A DNA stretch of 64,000 nt, from positions 1-64,000 of the forward strand of contig JAABRM010000018.1 in NCBI GenBank assembly GCA_011390955.1. Reading direction: 5' to 3'. Below the pieces are notes generated by a model. That model was given only the letters and a program-made list of their open reading frames with translations. It was not told the origin of the DNA and searched no databases. Source of the DNA: Oscillatoriales cyanobacterium (GTDB lineage Bacteria; Cyanobacteriota; Cyanobacteriia; Cyanobacteriales; Laspinemataceae). The position numbers and the translations under genes were made by a program. Each line of letters begins with the position of its first letter. The stretch's first letter is position 1. Positions 15,564 through 24,472 of the stretch are shown in pieces.

Positions 15564-17093
15564 TTACGCAACAACAGGCTCAAATAAACCTGTGGCGATA
15601 TCAAACTCTTTTTCTTGACCATCTGTATCAAAAATCTTCAACCCGTCTGCCTTGGCAGTTCCGGTTAAGATGTCATAAACTTGATCGGGATTTAAGTTAG
15701 GATTAGCTTCCAACATCAGAGCAGCTACACCAGCAACAAAAGGTGCTGCTTGAGATGTGCCTGTTTGTGAATTAATTTCGTTGTTTGGATATGTAGATGC
15801 GATTCTAAATGCTGGTGCCGCGATGAAGTTTATTTCTGGATTAGCACCGGCAAATTGAGTTGACACACCATCTGAATTATCTAGTACAGTGCTGAAATCA
15901 TCCACTGCTCCTACTGCAATGCCTAAGCCATTTTCAGCATAACGACCTGGGTAAAATGGTTGACTTTGGTCTTTTCCGTCATTGTTACCTGCTGCCATAA
16001 CTACAACCACGCCATTATCTTTAGCGTAACGAAGGGCGTTTTCCACCTCTGTATTAGGTGTCAATCCATCAGTTCCCTCCGGACTAGGAAGCTTCAAGCT
16101 CATATTAATAATATCTGCCTCATTCTCTACAGCAAAACGAATTGCATTTGCATAGCGAAGGTTAATTTCATCAGCAGAAAGATTTTCGTCCACGGCTCTA
16201 TCCAACACCCTGATAGGCATAATTTTCGCATCAGGAGCGACACCAGTGACGTTTATTCCATCATTTTTAGCTGCAATAATACCCGCAACATGGGTTCCGT
16301 GTTGAAAGTCTTGTTGATTGGCGTTACCACCTACAAAGTCAAAGCCAGGAACTATCTTACCAGCGAATTCAGAGTGTGTATCGTCAACTCCACCATCTAG
16401 CACCGCAACTACGATATCTTTCCCAGTAATACCCTGGTTCCAAACCGCAGGAGCTTTAACTAGGTTTAAGCCGTAAAAATCATCGTCAATTTCATTCTGT
16501 GCTTCAAGATTTGCACTTTCTAATGGTTGATCAAAAGAGAATGGCTCTAGTCCTCTCGCACGAGCAACAGCATCAGCCGCATCAACTAAACCAAACCCAA
16601 ATTGAGTGGCAAAAGGTCCTTCCGGTGGAATAAAAGGTGTAAATGCACCTGTTACTGGATCTATTGGCTGATTAAAGCCTTGCGAACCAACCGCGTTAGC
16701 AACCCGGCCCTCATTCTGACCAAAAAAGACGTAGTGCCCTAAAGCTGTCATTCCCCCTGAGTTAACCGCAGCAGCTACATCTGGGTTTTGCTGTAAATAA
16801 TAGGCAGTATTGAACCCCGCGATCGGATCGCGTCCTTCAAATTGACCATAATTGAGAAAATGGTCTAATCCAGTAGCAAAACCGCCTAAAGATACGGCAT
16901 TAGCAACATCTTGGTTTTGTTGCAAATAATAACTTTCACTATAGAATCCACTCGGTTGTCGTCCTTCAAATCTACCGTAAAGCAGAAAATGGTCGAATCC
17001 AGTAGCAAAACCGCCTTGAGATACTGCGTTAGCTACGTCTGGGTTTTGCTGGAGATAAGAGTTTTCGTCAAAGAGACGGCCAAGGTCTAACAT
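15564..17093 (-). CDS. Subtilisin-like serine protease (S8) with three N-terminal repeats
   Basis: A 509-residue protein. Three repeats of about 43 residues come first (residues about 8-45, 53-88, 96-130), each with the pattern YLQQNPDVANAV...FDHFLLYGRFEGR. These repeats are common in large secreted cyanobacterial proteins. The peptidase S8 domain follows with catalytic Asp233 (VAVLDGGVDD), His265 (QHGTHVAG), oxyanion Asn370 (AAGNND) and Ser447 (GTSQAAPFVAG), so all triad residues are present. No N-terminal signal peptide is seen; export could use a C-terminal signal or another route. A second protease gene (17338-18318) lies upstream on the same strand. Confidence 0.93.
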   Translation of the reverse strand: MLDLGRLFDENSYLQQNPDVANAVSQGGFATGFDHFLLYGRFEGRQPSGFYSESYYLQQNQDVANAVSLGGFATGLDHFLNYGQFEGRDPIAGFNTAYYLQQNPDVAAAVNSGGMTALGHYVFFGQNEGRVANAVGSQGFNQPIDPVTGAFTPFIPPEGPFATQFGFGLVDAADAVARARGLEPFSFDQPLESANLEAQNEIDDDFYGLNLVKAPAVWNQGITGKDIVVAVLDGGVDDTHSEFAGKIVPGFDFVGGNANQQDFQHGTHVAGIIAAKNDGINVTGVAPDAKIMPIRVLDRAVDENLSADEINLRYANAIRFAVENEADIINMSLKLPSPEGTDGLTPNTEVENALRYAKDNGVVVVMAAGNNDGKDQSQPFYPGRYAENGLGIAVGAVDDFSTVLDNSDGVSTQFAGANPEINFIAAPAFRIASTYPNNEINSQTGTSQAAPFVAGVAALMLEANPNLNPDQVYDILTGTAKADGLKIFDTDGQEKEFDIATGLFEPVVA

Positions 17094-17337
17094 AAGTCGT
17101 TTGTGTCCTACAAAAATTGAATTAACAGTGATAATCCGCTTAAAAATTGAAAAAAGCGTGATTCTCTAAGGTAGTGCTGCCTTTTTTGACTGTTTTAATC
17201 TCATTTTTCAGAAATATTGCCAAAAATATTTCTTTTGTTCCCATTTTTAAGGGGGGTTGGGGTTTTAATGGGGGTTGGGGGAATCTAATTGATGCCGTCT
17301 TAATATAAAAATGGCGAACCAATATATATTTGACAAA

Positions 17338-18318
17338 TCACCAGAAAACAGGCTCAAACAAATCGCCAAATGGATTTTCCGGGTCTTCAACTTCAAATGG
17401 CCTGTCTTCTGCTCTACCTTCAAAAGGATTAAAATCAACCTCTGCCCCAAAAGAGTTGTTTCCTGGCTGAAGATTGGCAATGGGAATTCCCCAACTCAGG
17501 GGAACCATGCGTTCTGCTTCTACCTCAGATGGTCGAGTGCCATCAGCGAAAATAAAAGCATAAATGCCAACTAAAGGATATTTTTGCCTGCCATTAATTC
17601 CAATCAGTTCGCCCTTTTGATTTAGAATTGGCCCACCACTCATTCCGGTTTCGATATCGTTGCTATAGCCAATTTGGTATCCACTTTCCAATGGCTTTCT
17701 GGATAGCATTTCCACCTTCCCCTGAGTTAAGCGATAAGCCCTTAATCCCCAATCGCGAGTTTCCTCAGCCCGTCCCGGTGTAAAGTGCCAATTAGGAAAT
17801 CCAGCCGCATAAACAGCATCGCCCGGTGATAAAGCACTGGAGTTGCCAACTTTAGCCACTTGATACGATTGATTGCTGCTAAATTCCACTAAAGCTAAAT
17901 CTAAATTGCCAAATTGCTGAGATCGCAACCAACGTCCCGAATGCGTCCGTCCGTCAGGGGTGAGAATTGTATAGCTGTTCTGTTCGTTCTTTTCCACTAC
18001 ATGATGATTGGTAAGAACGGTGTAGCTATTACCTTGACGCTCAATAATGACTCCAGAACCCATATTGTCATCCCCTAAAATTCGCACGGTAATTTTTTGA
18101 GCAATTTCCGGGACAGATACTCGGGCTTGTAAAGAGTTAGGATTTTGGTTAGGATTTTGAGCGTGTTGAAAAGGGATCCGAACGGCTAAATCGGGAGATT
18201 TAGTTTTTAGATCCGGCAACGGCGGAAAATTTGGGCTGGGCAATGAAGCTGAAACCGAAGTCATCATTGTGAAAAATGTCAGTATTTTCACAGAAACACT
18301 GAGAGGAAATGAAAGCAC
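17338..18318 (-). CDS. Secreted trypsin-like serine protease
   Basis: A 326-residue protein with a signal peptide (hydrophobic stretch about residues 5-24, SVSAS). A Pro-rich linker precedes a chymotrypsin/HtrA-like protease domain (about 70-270) with His106 (VLTNHHVVEK), Asp140 (NLDLALVEF) and Ser227 (TGMSGGPIL). No PDZ domain follows, so it is not a full DegP/HtrA. The C-terminal 50 residues are acidic and Pro/Phe-rich with a repeated NPFEG/RPFEVEDP pattern. It is 115 bp downstream of the COP23-type gene (18433-18936) and upstream of the subtilase on the same strand; the three may form an exported proteolysis cluster. Confidence 0.92.
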   Translation of the reverse strand: MLSFPLSVSVKILTFFTMMTSVSASLPSPNFPPLPDLKTKSPDLAVRIPFQHAQNPNQNPNSLQARVSVPEIAQKITVRILGDDNMGSGVIIERQGNSYTVLTNHHVVEKNEQNSYTILTPDGRTHSGRWLRSQQFGNLDLALVEFSSNQSYQVAKVGNSSALSPGDAVYAAGFPNWHFTPGRAEETRDWGLRAYRLTQGKVEMLSRKPLESGYQIGYSNDIETGMSGGPILNQKGELIGINGRQKYPLVGIYAFIFADGTRPSEVEAERMVPLSWGIPIANLQPGNNSFGAEVDFNPFEGRAEDRPFEVEDPENPFGDLFEPVFW

Positions 18319-18432
18319 AATTGTGATTTCCTAAATCAACTAAGTTAAATTAATTAAGTTAAATGACAGTCATCTAACACTTTCTCAGTAGCCATGAGGG
18401 GGAAAATAATCCCCCATAGCCACTTCTCTAAG

Positions 18433-18936
18433 TTAATTGCTATTCAACGCTGCATCTGTCCAATCATTTAATGTCACGCTGCCAGATTGTGCTAAAGGAC
18501 GTCCCCCCGCAGCCGCAGAAATAATCTCGTTTAGAGCTTCGCGAGGATTTTTGCCAGGAGTTAACGTAATAATGATATTTTCACTGGTACAACGACGGTC
18601 TGAACCTTGAAGTCCGCAAATGACTCCCAAGTTATTGATTGTCCCAGTGCTTAACATCAAACGACTCCCACTTGCAAATGCGTTATTAAAACGATTGGTT
18701 ACTGCATTGCAGCGAGCTTCAGGAGTCCAGCCGCTATAACTAAACGCTTGGCTATTCCAAGTGATTAACGAACGAGTAACTTGACCGTTACTAACTACAG
18801 TAACAAATCCGCCCCCACCTCCCTGAACGCAATAAAATTGAACACCTTGTGCTTGAGCTTTGTTGGCCTCAAACGCCATGCCGCTAGACAGTGCCAACGC
18901 CCCTAAAACCGCTGTTGCTAATTGCTTGATTTTCAC
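18433..18936 (-). CDS. COP23-domain secreted protein
   Basis: A 167-residue protein with a clear signal peptide (MKIKQLATAVLGALALSSG, cleavage near AQAQG). The mature part matches the circadian-oscillating COP23 family: FYCVQ (Cys at about 36), APT-like WTPEARCNAVTNRFN, an IICGL-type Cys and CTSENIIITL, with four conserved Cys residues that can make two disulphides. COP23 was described as a peripheral membrane protein with circadian expression in Cyanothece; its biochemical role is unknown. It heads the protease pair on this strand. Confidence 0.88.
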   Translation of the reverse strand: MKIKQLATAVLGALALSSGMAFEANKAQAQGVQFYCVQGGGGGFVTVVSNGQVTRSLITWNSQAFSYSGWTPEARCNAVTNRFNNAFASGSRLMLSTGTINNLGVICGLQGSDRRCTSENIIITLTPGKNPREALNEIISAAAGGRPLAQSGSVTLNDWTDAALNSN

Positions 18937-19050
18937 AGAAAAAACTCCTTTTGGTGTGAGAAAAAAATAAGATAAACTTGAGGCAGAGCCTCGGTTGGAG
19001 CATTTCTAGGCTCTGCCTAGAAACGAGGAAAGGAAGCCAGTCATCTAGGG

Positions 19051-19122
19051 TAGGGTGTGTTAGGCGGCGGAGAGATTTTGGCTAACCACAAATAGCCTTT
19101 AATTTCGCCGACGTAACGCACC
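19051..19122. repeat. Family A 72-bp repeat, copy 6
   Basis: TAGGGTGTGTTAGGCGGCGG ... TTCGCCGACGTAACGCACC, 72 bp. One arm has changed (GCCGAC against GGCGGC), giving a mismatch intermediate between the two paired forms. Confidence 0.85.
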
Positions 19123-19173
19123 AAATCAACCCTGGTATAAAAAGCGATCGCCCTTATCATTCCTTATTCTTAG

Positions 19174-19245
19174 TAGGGTGTGTTAGTCGGCGCGAAGACT
19201 TTTGCTAACCACAAATAACCTTTAATTGCGCCGACGTAACGCACC
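19174..19245. repeat. Family A 72-bp repeat, copy 7
   Basis: TAGGGTGTGTTAGTCGGCGC ... TTGCGCCGACGTAACGCACC, 72 bp. Both arms carry the alternative form (GTCGGCGC pairs with GCGCCGAC). Confidence 0.85.
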
Positions 19246-19402
19246 AACCGGAAATAGATAATTTTCCGGTAAAGCCATCAGTCAATTTTTTGGTAAAGCC
19301 CCTTTGCTTGTTTCGTGTTTTAATCGATGCGCTGATTAACTTTTTAATTTCTTAACACCGATGTTAACCGATCCAAAAAACAACTGTCAAGACCCATATC
19401 TC

Positions 19403-19653
19403 GCGACATTTTGCGACATTTTTCGACATTTTGCGACACTTTGCCAAAACTTAAAATAACCATTAAAAATGTCGATGAAAATCATTGCCAAATTTATCTA
19501 AGTTTTGGTGGACAATTGCGGTATAATTATCAGCAGCCCTAGCCTAAATCCTTTGTGTAGCCTAGGATTGAAGCGGCGATCGCCTGCATTGGCCTTGCCG
19601 CTCGAAAAATTTGCGACATTTTTCCCATGTCGCAAAATGTCGCTAACGGTGAA
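19403..19653. repeat. Opposed arrays of a 10-bp repeat (GCGACATTTT), locus 2
   Basis: Four units GCGACATTTT, GCGACATTTT, TCGACATTTT and GCGACACTTT lie at 19403-19442 with exact 10-bp spacing. Further on, GCGACATTTTT at 19613 faces ATGTCGCAAAATGTCGC at about 19627-19643 in the opposite orientation. The layout is the same as at 9051-9303, and this locus lies upstream of the STAND ATPase gene at 19981. Confidence 0.8.
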
Positions 19654-19980
19654 TTGTGTAAACTTTTGTAAAGTTTATTTTCAGGCAAAAACATTGAATA
19701 TCTCCGCAAAAATACGGAGATATTTACGCCCTGGGTTCTGAATGTATTTAACTTGCTAGGGTAGCCCTTAGCAAACCCTTTCAGCGCCAACAAAATCCCA
19801 CTTGCAAAAATATTTTTTAATGTTTAATATTTTTGTAGATTTAAATACAGACAAAGGACTGATGACCAATGACCAAGAACAAAAGATAACCGTCAATGGG
19901 GGCATTCTATATATGTATCTTTGTTGCACCCCAATCAACGGTCAACCGTCAACCGTAAACCCTGTAATTTTTTTTGACCC

Positions 19981-22377
19981 ATGAATAAAGAAGAAGTGCA
20001 AGAACTTGTCGCATTTGCCCAACATTTACTCGAACGAACGACTAATGAAATTTTCTCTGATTTAGAGAAAATCACCCTCCAAGGCATCATCAGCGATCGC
20101 AGTTATGAACAAATAACTAGCGACAAATCCATCAAATTCACCCCAGATTATCTCAGGCAAACAATTTCTCCCAAATTGCGGCGAAAATTAACTGCTGCTT
20201 TGAAAAAAGTGGGGGTCGTGGATGCAAATACGAAAACCATTCTAAAAAAAGAAATCGTACCAAAACTGCGACAAGCTTTGCTCAGAGAATATCCTGGGGA
20301 ATTTGCCTCGGATGGATACTCCCAACCCGACGACATAGGAAACCCAGGGAAGGGGAACCAACCGATGACTACAGGATTCACCCAACCCCTATTACCCCAA
20401 CCCCTATTATTAAGAGGGGGACAAAGGGCGATGGGAAGTTTTTCCCCTCCACAACGGATTTACCAAAACCTCCCCACCCGCGATCACACTACTTTTATCG
20501 GTCACGAAAAACAATTGAACCGCTTGCTGAAACTCTTATCTTGGGATAGTCGCACCCATCGCATTAGCGTTGAAGGAATTGGTGGGGCAGGCAAAACTAC
20601 GTTAACTGTGGAAGCAGCTTATGCTTGTTTAGAGTCAGCAGAATCGCCGAATTTTGACGCGATGATTTTTACTTCGGCGAAACCTCACCGACTTACGGGT
20701 ACGGGTATTTTACCTCGGTTAAAAAAAGAGAATACTTTGTCAGAAATTTTCCGCACGATCGCCCGTACTTTGCAACGCCACGATCTACTGATGGGAGATA
20801 GCGATCGCCAACTGGAGGAAATTCTGGATTGCTTATCTTATCAACGCACTTTATTAATGATCGATAATCTGGAAACAGCGGCAGATTTAAATGATGTGCG
20901 TTCTTTTTTACTTGAAGCGCCCCCTACGGTAAAAGTATTGATTACTAGCCGTCAACAAGCTTTATTAGATGTTTCGATTCGCCTAGAATCCTTTAATAAA
21001 AAAGATAGCCTGCATTTAATCCACCATCACGCCGAGGAAAAAGATATCCCGATTACCCCTAAACAAGCGGAGGTAATTTATACCACTACCGGGGGAATTC
21101 CTGCGGCAATTGTTTATACTATTGGTCAACTCAGTGCCGGTTATCATTTCACTGAAGCGATCGCTAATTTGAATCACTCCGACGGGGAAATTGCCCGGTA
21201 TTGTTTCCAGGGTTCGGTGATTCCCTTGCGAGAAAACCCGCCCCATTTTCTGCTCATGGCTTTGGCTATTTTTCCCAATCCTGCTTTACCAGAAGCCGTC
21301 AGCGAAGTAGGGAATGTTCCCGACCTGAATCAGTTTGCCCCGTTGCAACAGTTATCTCTGGTGAAACTGCATCAAGGACGCTATCAAATGTTACCCCTGA
21401 CCCGGGGTTATGTATTAACTGAACTCCAAAGTTATCCCAACTTCCAGAAACTTGCCCGCGATCGCTGGGTGAAATGGTATTTAAACTATTGCCAAAAATA
21501 TGGCAAAACCGATACGCAAGAATGGAGTGAATTTACAGAATTAGACCAAGAATGGGAAAATATAAGTGAAGCGATCGAATGGACAATTATGGCAAATCTC
21601 TATGAAGATTTTGGTCAATTTTGGCAATACATTAAAGGTTATACTCATTTTGCCGGATATTGGTCGGAACGGTTACGCTGGATGGATTGGTGGCGAGAAA
21701 CAGCGAAAAAACGAGCCGATTGGCTGACAGTGGTAGAGGCGATCGGGGATAAAAGTCGCACCCTAATTTTACTAGATCAACCGGAAGATCGACAAGAAGC
21801 CAACCAACTGTTAAACCAGGCTTGGCAATTATGTCAAACTTATCAACTAACCATTAGCATCAATTTAGCTTTGGACATGGCAGTGCTCCAGGTTCATCAA
21901 CAAAATGAAAGCGCTGCTAATCAATGGTTTAGTGAAGTGACTAAATTGTACCAAAATCTGCCGCCTAATGACCCCAGACATCCCCGAATTCCCATTCAAA
22001 TTCTTTACTATCGCGGGGAACTGCATTTTAAAAAAGCCGAGTTTATTCCAGCCCAAAAATGCTATGAAAAAGCCGTAGAAGAAGCTAGGAAAACTGGTTG
22101 GCATCGAGCGATGATTTTTTGCCAAATTTGGTTAGCTTTGGTGGCGATTAATCTGGATTTACTTCCAAAAGCTGAGGCTTTGTTATCAGGGGCTTTGCCA
22201 ACGGTGGAAAAAAATGGCGATCGCCGTTGTTTGGCTTTTTGTAAGCGGGCATTTGCCCTATTGAAAAAAGCCCAAAAAAATTGGCAAGAAGCAAAATATT
22301 GGGCGGCTTTAGCTAGGGAAGATTTTCGCGGTTTATTGATGCATCGAGAAATGGCAGAAATGGATGAATTTTTGTAA
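19981..22377 (+). CDS. STAND/NB-ARC-type signalling ATPase with HTH-like N-terminus
   Basis: A 798-residue protein. Residues 1-105 are helical and resemble the N-terminal HTH-like domain found in cyanobacterial vMAP/NB-ARC and WD40 proteins (SDLEKITLQGIISDRSYEQI, then TISPKLRRKLTAALKK). A Pro/Gly-rich linker follows. The NB-ARC ATPase has a P-loop at 199-207 (GIGGAGKTT), Walker B RTLLMIDNLE (about 288-297), a sensor ITSR and a GLPL-like GGIPAAIV motif. From about 450 to the end it is helical, and the last 150 residues look like TPR repeats (YRGELHFKKAEFIPAQKCYE). STAND proteins assemble on ligand binding and act in regulation, cell death or defence. No effector domain is recognised here, and the trigger is unknown. 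Confidence 0.9.
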   Translation: MNKEEVQELVAFAQHLLERTTNEIFSDLEKITLQGIISDRSYEQITSDKSIKFTPDYLRQTISPKLRRKLTAALKKVGVVDANTKTILKKEIVPKLRQALLREYPGEFASDGYSQPDDIGNPGKGNQPMTTGFTQPLLPQPLLLRGGQRAMGSFSPPQRIYQNLPTRDHTTFIGHEKQLNRLLKLLSWDSRTHRISVEGIGGAGKTTLTVEAAYACLESAESPNFDAMIFTSAKPHRLTGTGILPRLKKENTLSEIFRTIARTLQRHDLLMGDSDRQLEEILDCLSYQRTLLMIDNLETAADLNDVRSFLLEAPPTVKVLITSRQQALLDVSIRLESFNKKDSLHLIHHHAEEKDIPITPKQAEVIYTTTGGIPAAIVYTIGQLSAGYHFTEAIANLNHSDGEIARYCFQGSVIPLRENPPHFLLMALAIFPNPALPEAVSEVGNVPDLNQFAPLQQLSLVKLHQGRYQMLPLTRGYVLTELQSYPNFQKLARDRWVKWYLNYCQKYGKTDTQEWSEFTELDQEWENISEAIEWTIMANLYEDFGQFWQYIKGYTHFAGYWSERLRWMDWWRETAKKRADWLTVVEAIGDKSRTLILLDQPEDRQEANQLLNQAWQLCQTYQLTISINLALDMAVLQVHQQNESAANQWFSEVTKLYQNLPPNDPRHPRIPIQILYYRGELHFKKAEFIPAQKCYEKAVEEARKTGWHRAMIFCQIWLALVAINLDLLPKAEALLSGALPTVEKNGDRRCLAFCKRAFALLKKAQKNWQEAKYWAALAREDFRGLLMHREMAEMDEFL

Positions 22378-22694
22378 AAAAAATAAATAAATCGATTAAT
22401 ATATAGGGATCATAAAATTATGCCAAATTTTTTGTATGGGCAATTTGATGGCGGTGGTTGCCCCTACAAAAATATTACGATATCAATAGAATTGCTATAT
22501 TATTAAATACTTATAATAAATTTAAAAATTATTGCTACAATTACGAAATTTATTTGGGCGCAAGCCGAAGCGCCCCTACAGATACCAAATCACCAGATAT
22601 TGTAGGGGCGCTTCGGCTTGCGCCCCTGGCTTCGCCTTGCGCCTCTATGCATCTTTAATTAGAAATGGTATTAAATTGGATCGCAAAATCAGCA
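22378..22694. other. AT-rich spacer with a 25-bp perfect inverted repeat
   Basis: No gene. The arms GGGCGCAAGCCGAAGCGCCC... (22556-22580) and its exact complement (22601-22625) enclose 20 bp; the element resembles the GGGGCGAAGC family but with a different arm sequence. It could act as a terminator-like hairpin between the convergent STAND and ABC permease genes. Confidence 0.75.
22556..22625. repeat. 70-bp hairpin element with 25-bp perfect arms
   Basis: Arms at 22556-22580 and 22601-22625 are perfect inverse complements of 25 bp, ending in CCCCTACA/TGTAGGGG. The loop is 20 bp and AT-rich. Confidence 0.85.
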
Positions 22695-23525
22695 TTAAGG
22701 TGTTCTTTTTAGCAAACTTTCATGCCATTTATTTAACAGTAAGTTTGAGAAAGCGGTCAAAATAAAAAAGATCAAAATTCCCAGCCCGCTAATCATAAAT
22801 AAAGCGGCAAACATTCGGGGAATTTGTAAATTATAACTAGCGATGAGCATTTGATAGGCTAAACCGGAGTTAATTCCTCCAGTTCCGGCGACAAACTCCG
22901 CGACTACAGCGCCAATTAATGATAAACCACCGCTAATCCGTAAGGCAGATAAAAAATAGGGTAAAGCACTCGGTAGTCTTAGATATAGCATCGTTTGCCA
23001 GGGAGTAGCTTTATACAGACGAAACAGATCCCGCAAATTCGGATCGATGCTATTCAGACCAAACGTGGTATTAGAAATGATGGGGAAAAAAGCGACAATC
23101 CAAGCGCAAAGCACCAAGGCAGCAAAGGTATTGTTTCTCAGCCAAATAATGATTAAAGGCGCGATCGCGGCGATCGGCATTGTTTGCAGAATCACCGCAT
23201 AAGGATATAAGCTCTTTTCAATCCATTTACTCTGAGCCATCAACATAGAAATCAATAGCCCTAAAACCGCTGCATAAAAAAATGCCACGATGGTAATTTT
23301 TATGGTAATTAGCAAAGCGGGAAATAGGAGAAACCAGTCACTAATTAAGGTTTGGATAATTCGACTAGGAGAGGGCAGCAGATAGGGGGGGATACCAGTA
23401 AGCTTCACCAAAAACTCCCAGGTGAATATTACCAATATTCCCACTCCAATCGGGGCGATAATATCTAGAGATAGTAAATCTTTACCTCGCATTTTTGCTC
23501 TAAATAAATTTTTCCACAATTTCAT
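22695..23525 (-). CDS. ABC transporter permease, SsuC/TauC/ThiX-like
   Basis: A 276-residue inner-membrane protein with about six hydrophobic segments and the binding-protein-dependent permease signature near residues 180-200 (LFRLYKATPWQTMLYLRLPSA), the EAA loop that contacts the ATPase. Features such as PSPSRIIQTL near the N-terminus are typical of the nitrate/taurine/sulfonate/THI5 import class. It is the third gene of a same-strand set with an ATPase (23646-24428) and a substrate-binding lipoprotein (24473-25540). Confidence 0.92.
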   Translation of the reverse strand: MKLWKNLFRAKMRGKDLLSLDIIAPIGVGILVIFTWEFLVKLTGIPPYLLPSPSRIIQTLISDWFLLFPALLITIKITIVAFFYAAVLGLLISMLMAQSKWIEKSLYPYAVILQTMPIAAIAPLIIIWLRNNTFAALVLCAWIVAFFPIISNTTFGLNSIDPNLRDLFRLYKATPWQTMLYLRLPSALPYFLSALRISGGLSLIGAVVAEFVAGTGGINSGLAYQMLIASYNLQIPRMFAALFMISGLGILIFFILTAFSNLLLNKWHESLLKRTP

Positions 23526-23645
23526 ACGATTCTTTCTCCTACCAACTTCAAAAAGCTACAATTCCCAGGTTTATTTGGGCGCAAGCATTGCTCTTTACTG
23601 TTGCATTTTTTATTAAAAACGGGATCCATTTGTTTTAATTACCCG

Positions 23646-24428
23646 TTAAATCGATCCTTGACCCATCATTCCTTTAGATAATTCATGGGCTACTTGCTGA
23701 CAATATTGGGCATAGACAACGGAAGTCCGAAATTCTTCGGAACGGGGATAGGGTCGATCGATGGAAATATCCGCCACCACTCGACCGGGACGGGGTGCCA
23801 TAACCACCACCCGATTGGATAAATAAACCGCTTCATAAATATTGTGGGTGACAAAAATAATTGTCCAACTTTGTTGACTCCATAAATTAAGTAACTCCAC
23901 ATTTAACTGAGTGCGGGTAATATCATCTAAAGCCCCAAAAGGTTCATCCATGAGTAACACCGTGGGAGAGGTGACTAACGTTCTGGCAATGGATACCCGC
24001 ATTTTCATCCCTCCAGAAAGCTGACGGGGATAAGATTTAGCAAACTTTTCTAACCCAACTAATTGCAGGGATTTGTTAATTGCCGGATCTGCCATATTTT
24101 TCGGGATTCTGGCTAATTTTAGGGGCAAACGGACATTTTCCCGCACCGTAGCCCAAGGCATCAATGCCGGTTCTTGGAAGACAAAAGAGAGATTTTCTTG
24201 AGCGGTGAAATCGTGCCATTGAATCGTCCCTGAACTGTGATTAGTCAGTCCGGCAATAATCCGAAGTAGGGTACTTTTTCCACAACCAGATGGCCCGACC
24301 AAACTAACAAATTCACCGGCACTAATTGTCAAATTTAAGTCAGTGAGGGCGACGGTGCCATTGTCGAATAACTTATTCACCTGACTTAAGGTAATTAAAG
24401 GTTGAGAATTCATCGGTGATTCACTCAC
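23646..24428 (-). CDS. ABC transporter ATP-binding protein, SsuB/TauB-like
   Basis: A 260-residue ATPase with Walker A GPSGCGKST (about residues 44-52), Q-loop VFQEPALMPW, signature LSGGMKMRVSIARTL, Walker B VLLMDEPFGALD and switch His (FVTHNIYEAV). The sequence order and the TQL(N)VELLNLW segment are those of the nitrate/taurine/sulfonate family. It couples ATP hydrolysis to uptake through the permease gene 120 bp downstream. The preceding binding-protein gene is 44 bp upstream, so the three likely form an operon. Confidence 0.95.
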   Translation of the reverse strand: MSESPMNSQPLITLSQVNKLFDNGTVALTDLNLTISAGEFVSLVGPSGCGKSTLLRIIAGLTNHSSGTIQWHDFTAQENLSFVFQEPALMPWATVRENVRLPLKLARIPKNMADPAINKSLQLVGLEKFAKSYPRQLSGGMKMRVSIARTLVTSPTVLLMDEPFGALDDITRTQLNVELLNLWSQQSWTIIFVTHNIYEAVYLSNRVVVMAPRPGRVVADISIDRPYPRSEEFRTSVVYAQYCQQVAHELSKGMMGQGSI

Positions 24429-24472
24429 TCTATAGATCGGGTATATATTCAGTATATATCGGCTAGATTGGC

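Larger units (their letters stand above)
18937..19980. other. 1-kb non-coding region with repeat families A and 10-bp arrays
   Basis: No supportable gene. Family A copies 6 and 7 lie at 19051-19122 and 19174-19245, and the second locus of 10-bp CGACATTTT arrays lies at 19403-19653. Candidate short frames around 19500-19980 overlap these repeats and show no family resemblance. Confidence 0.7.
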
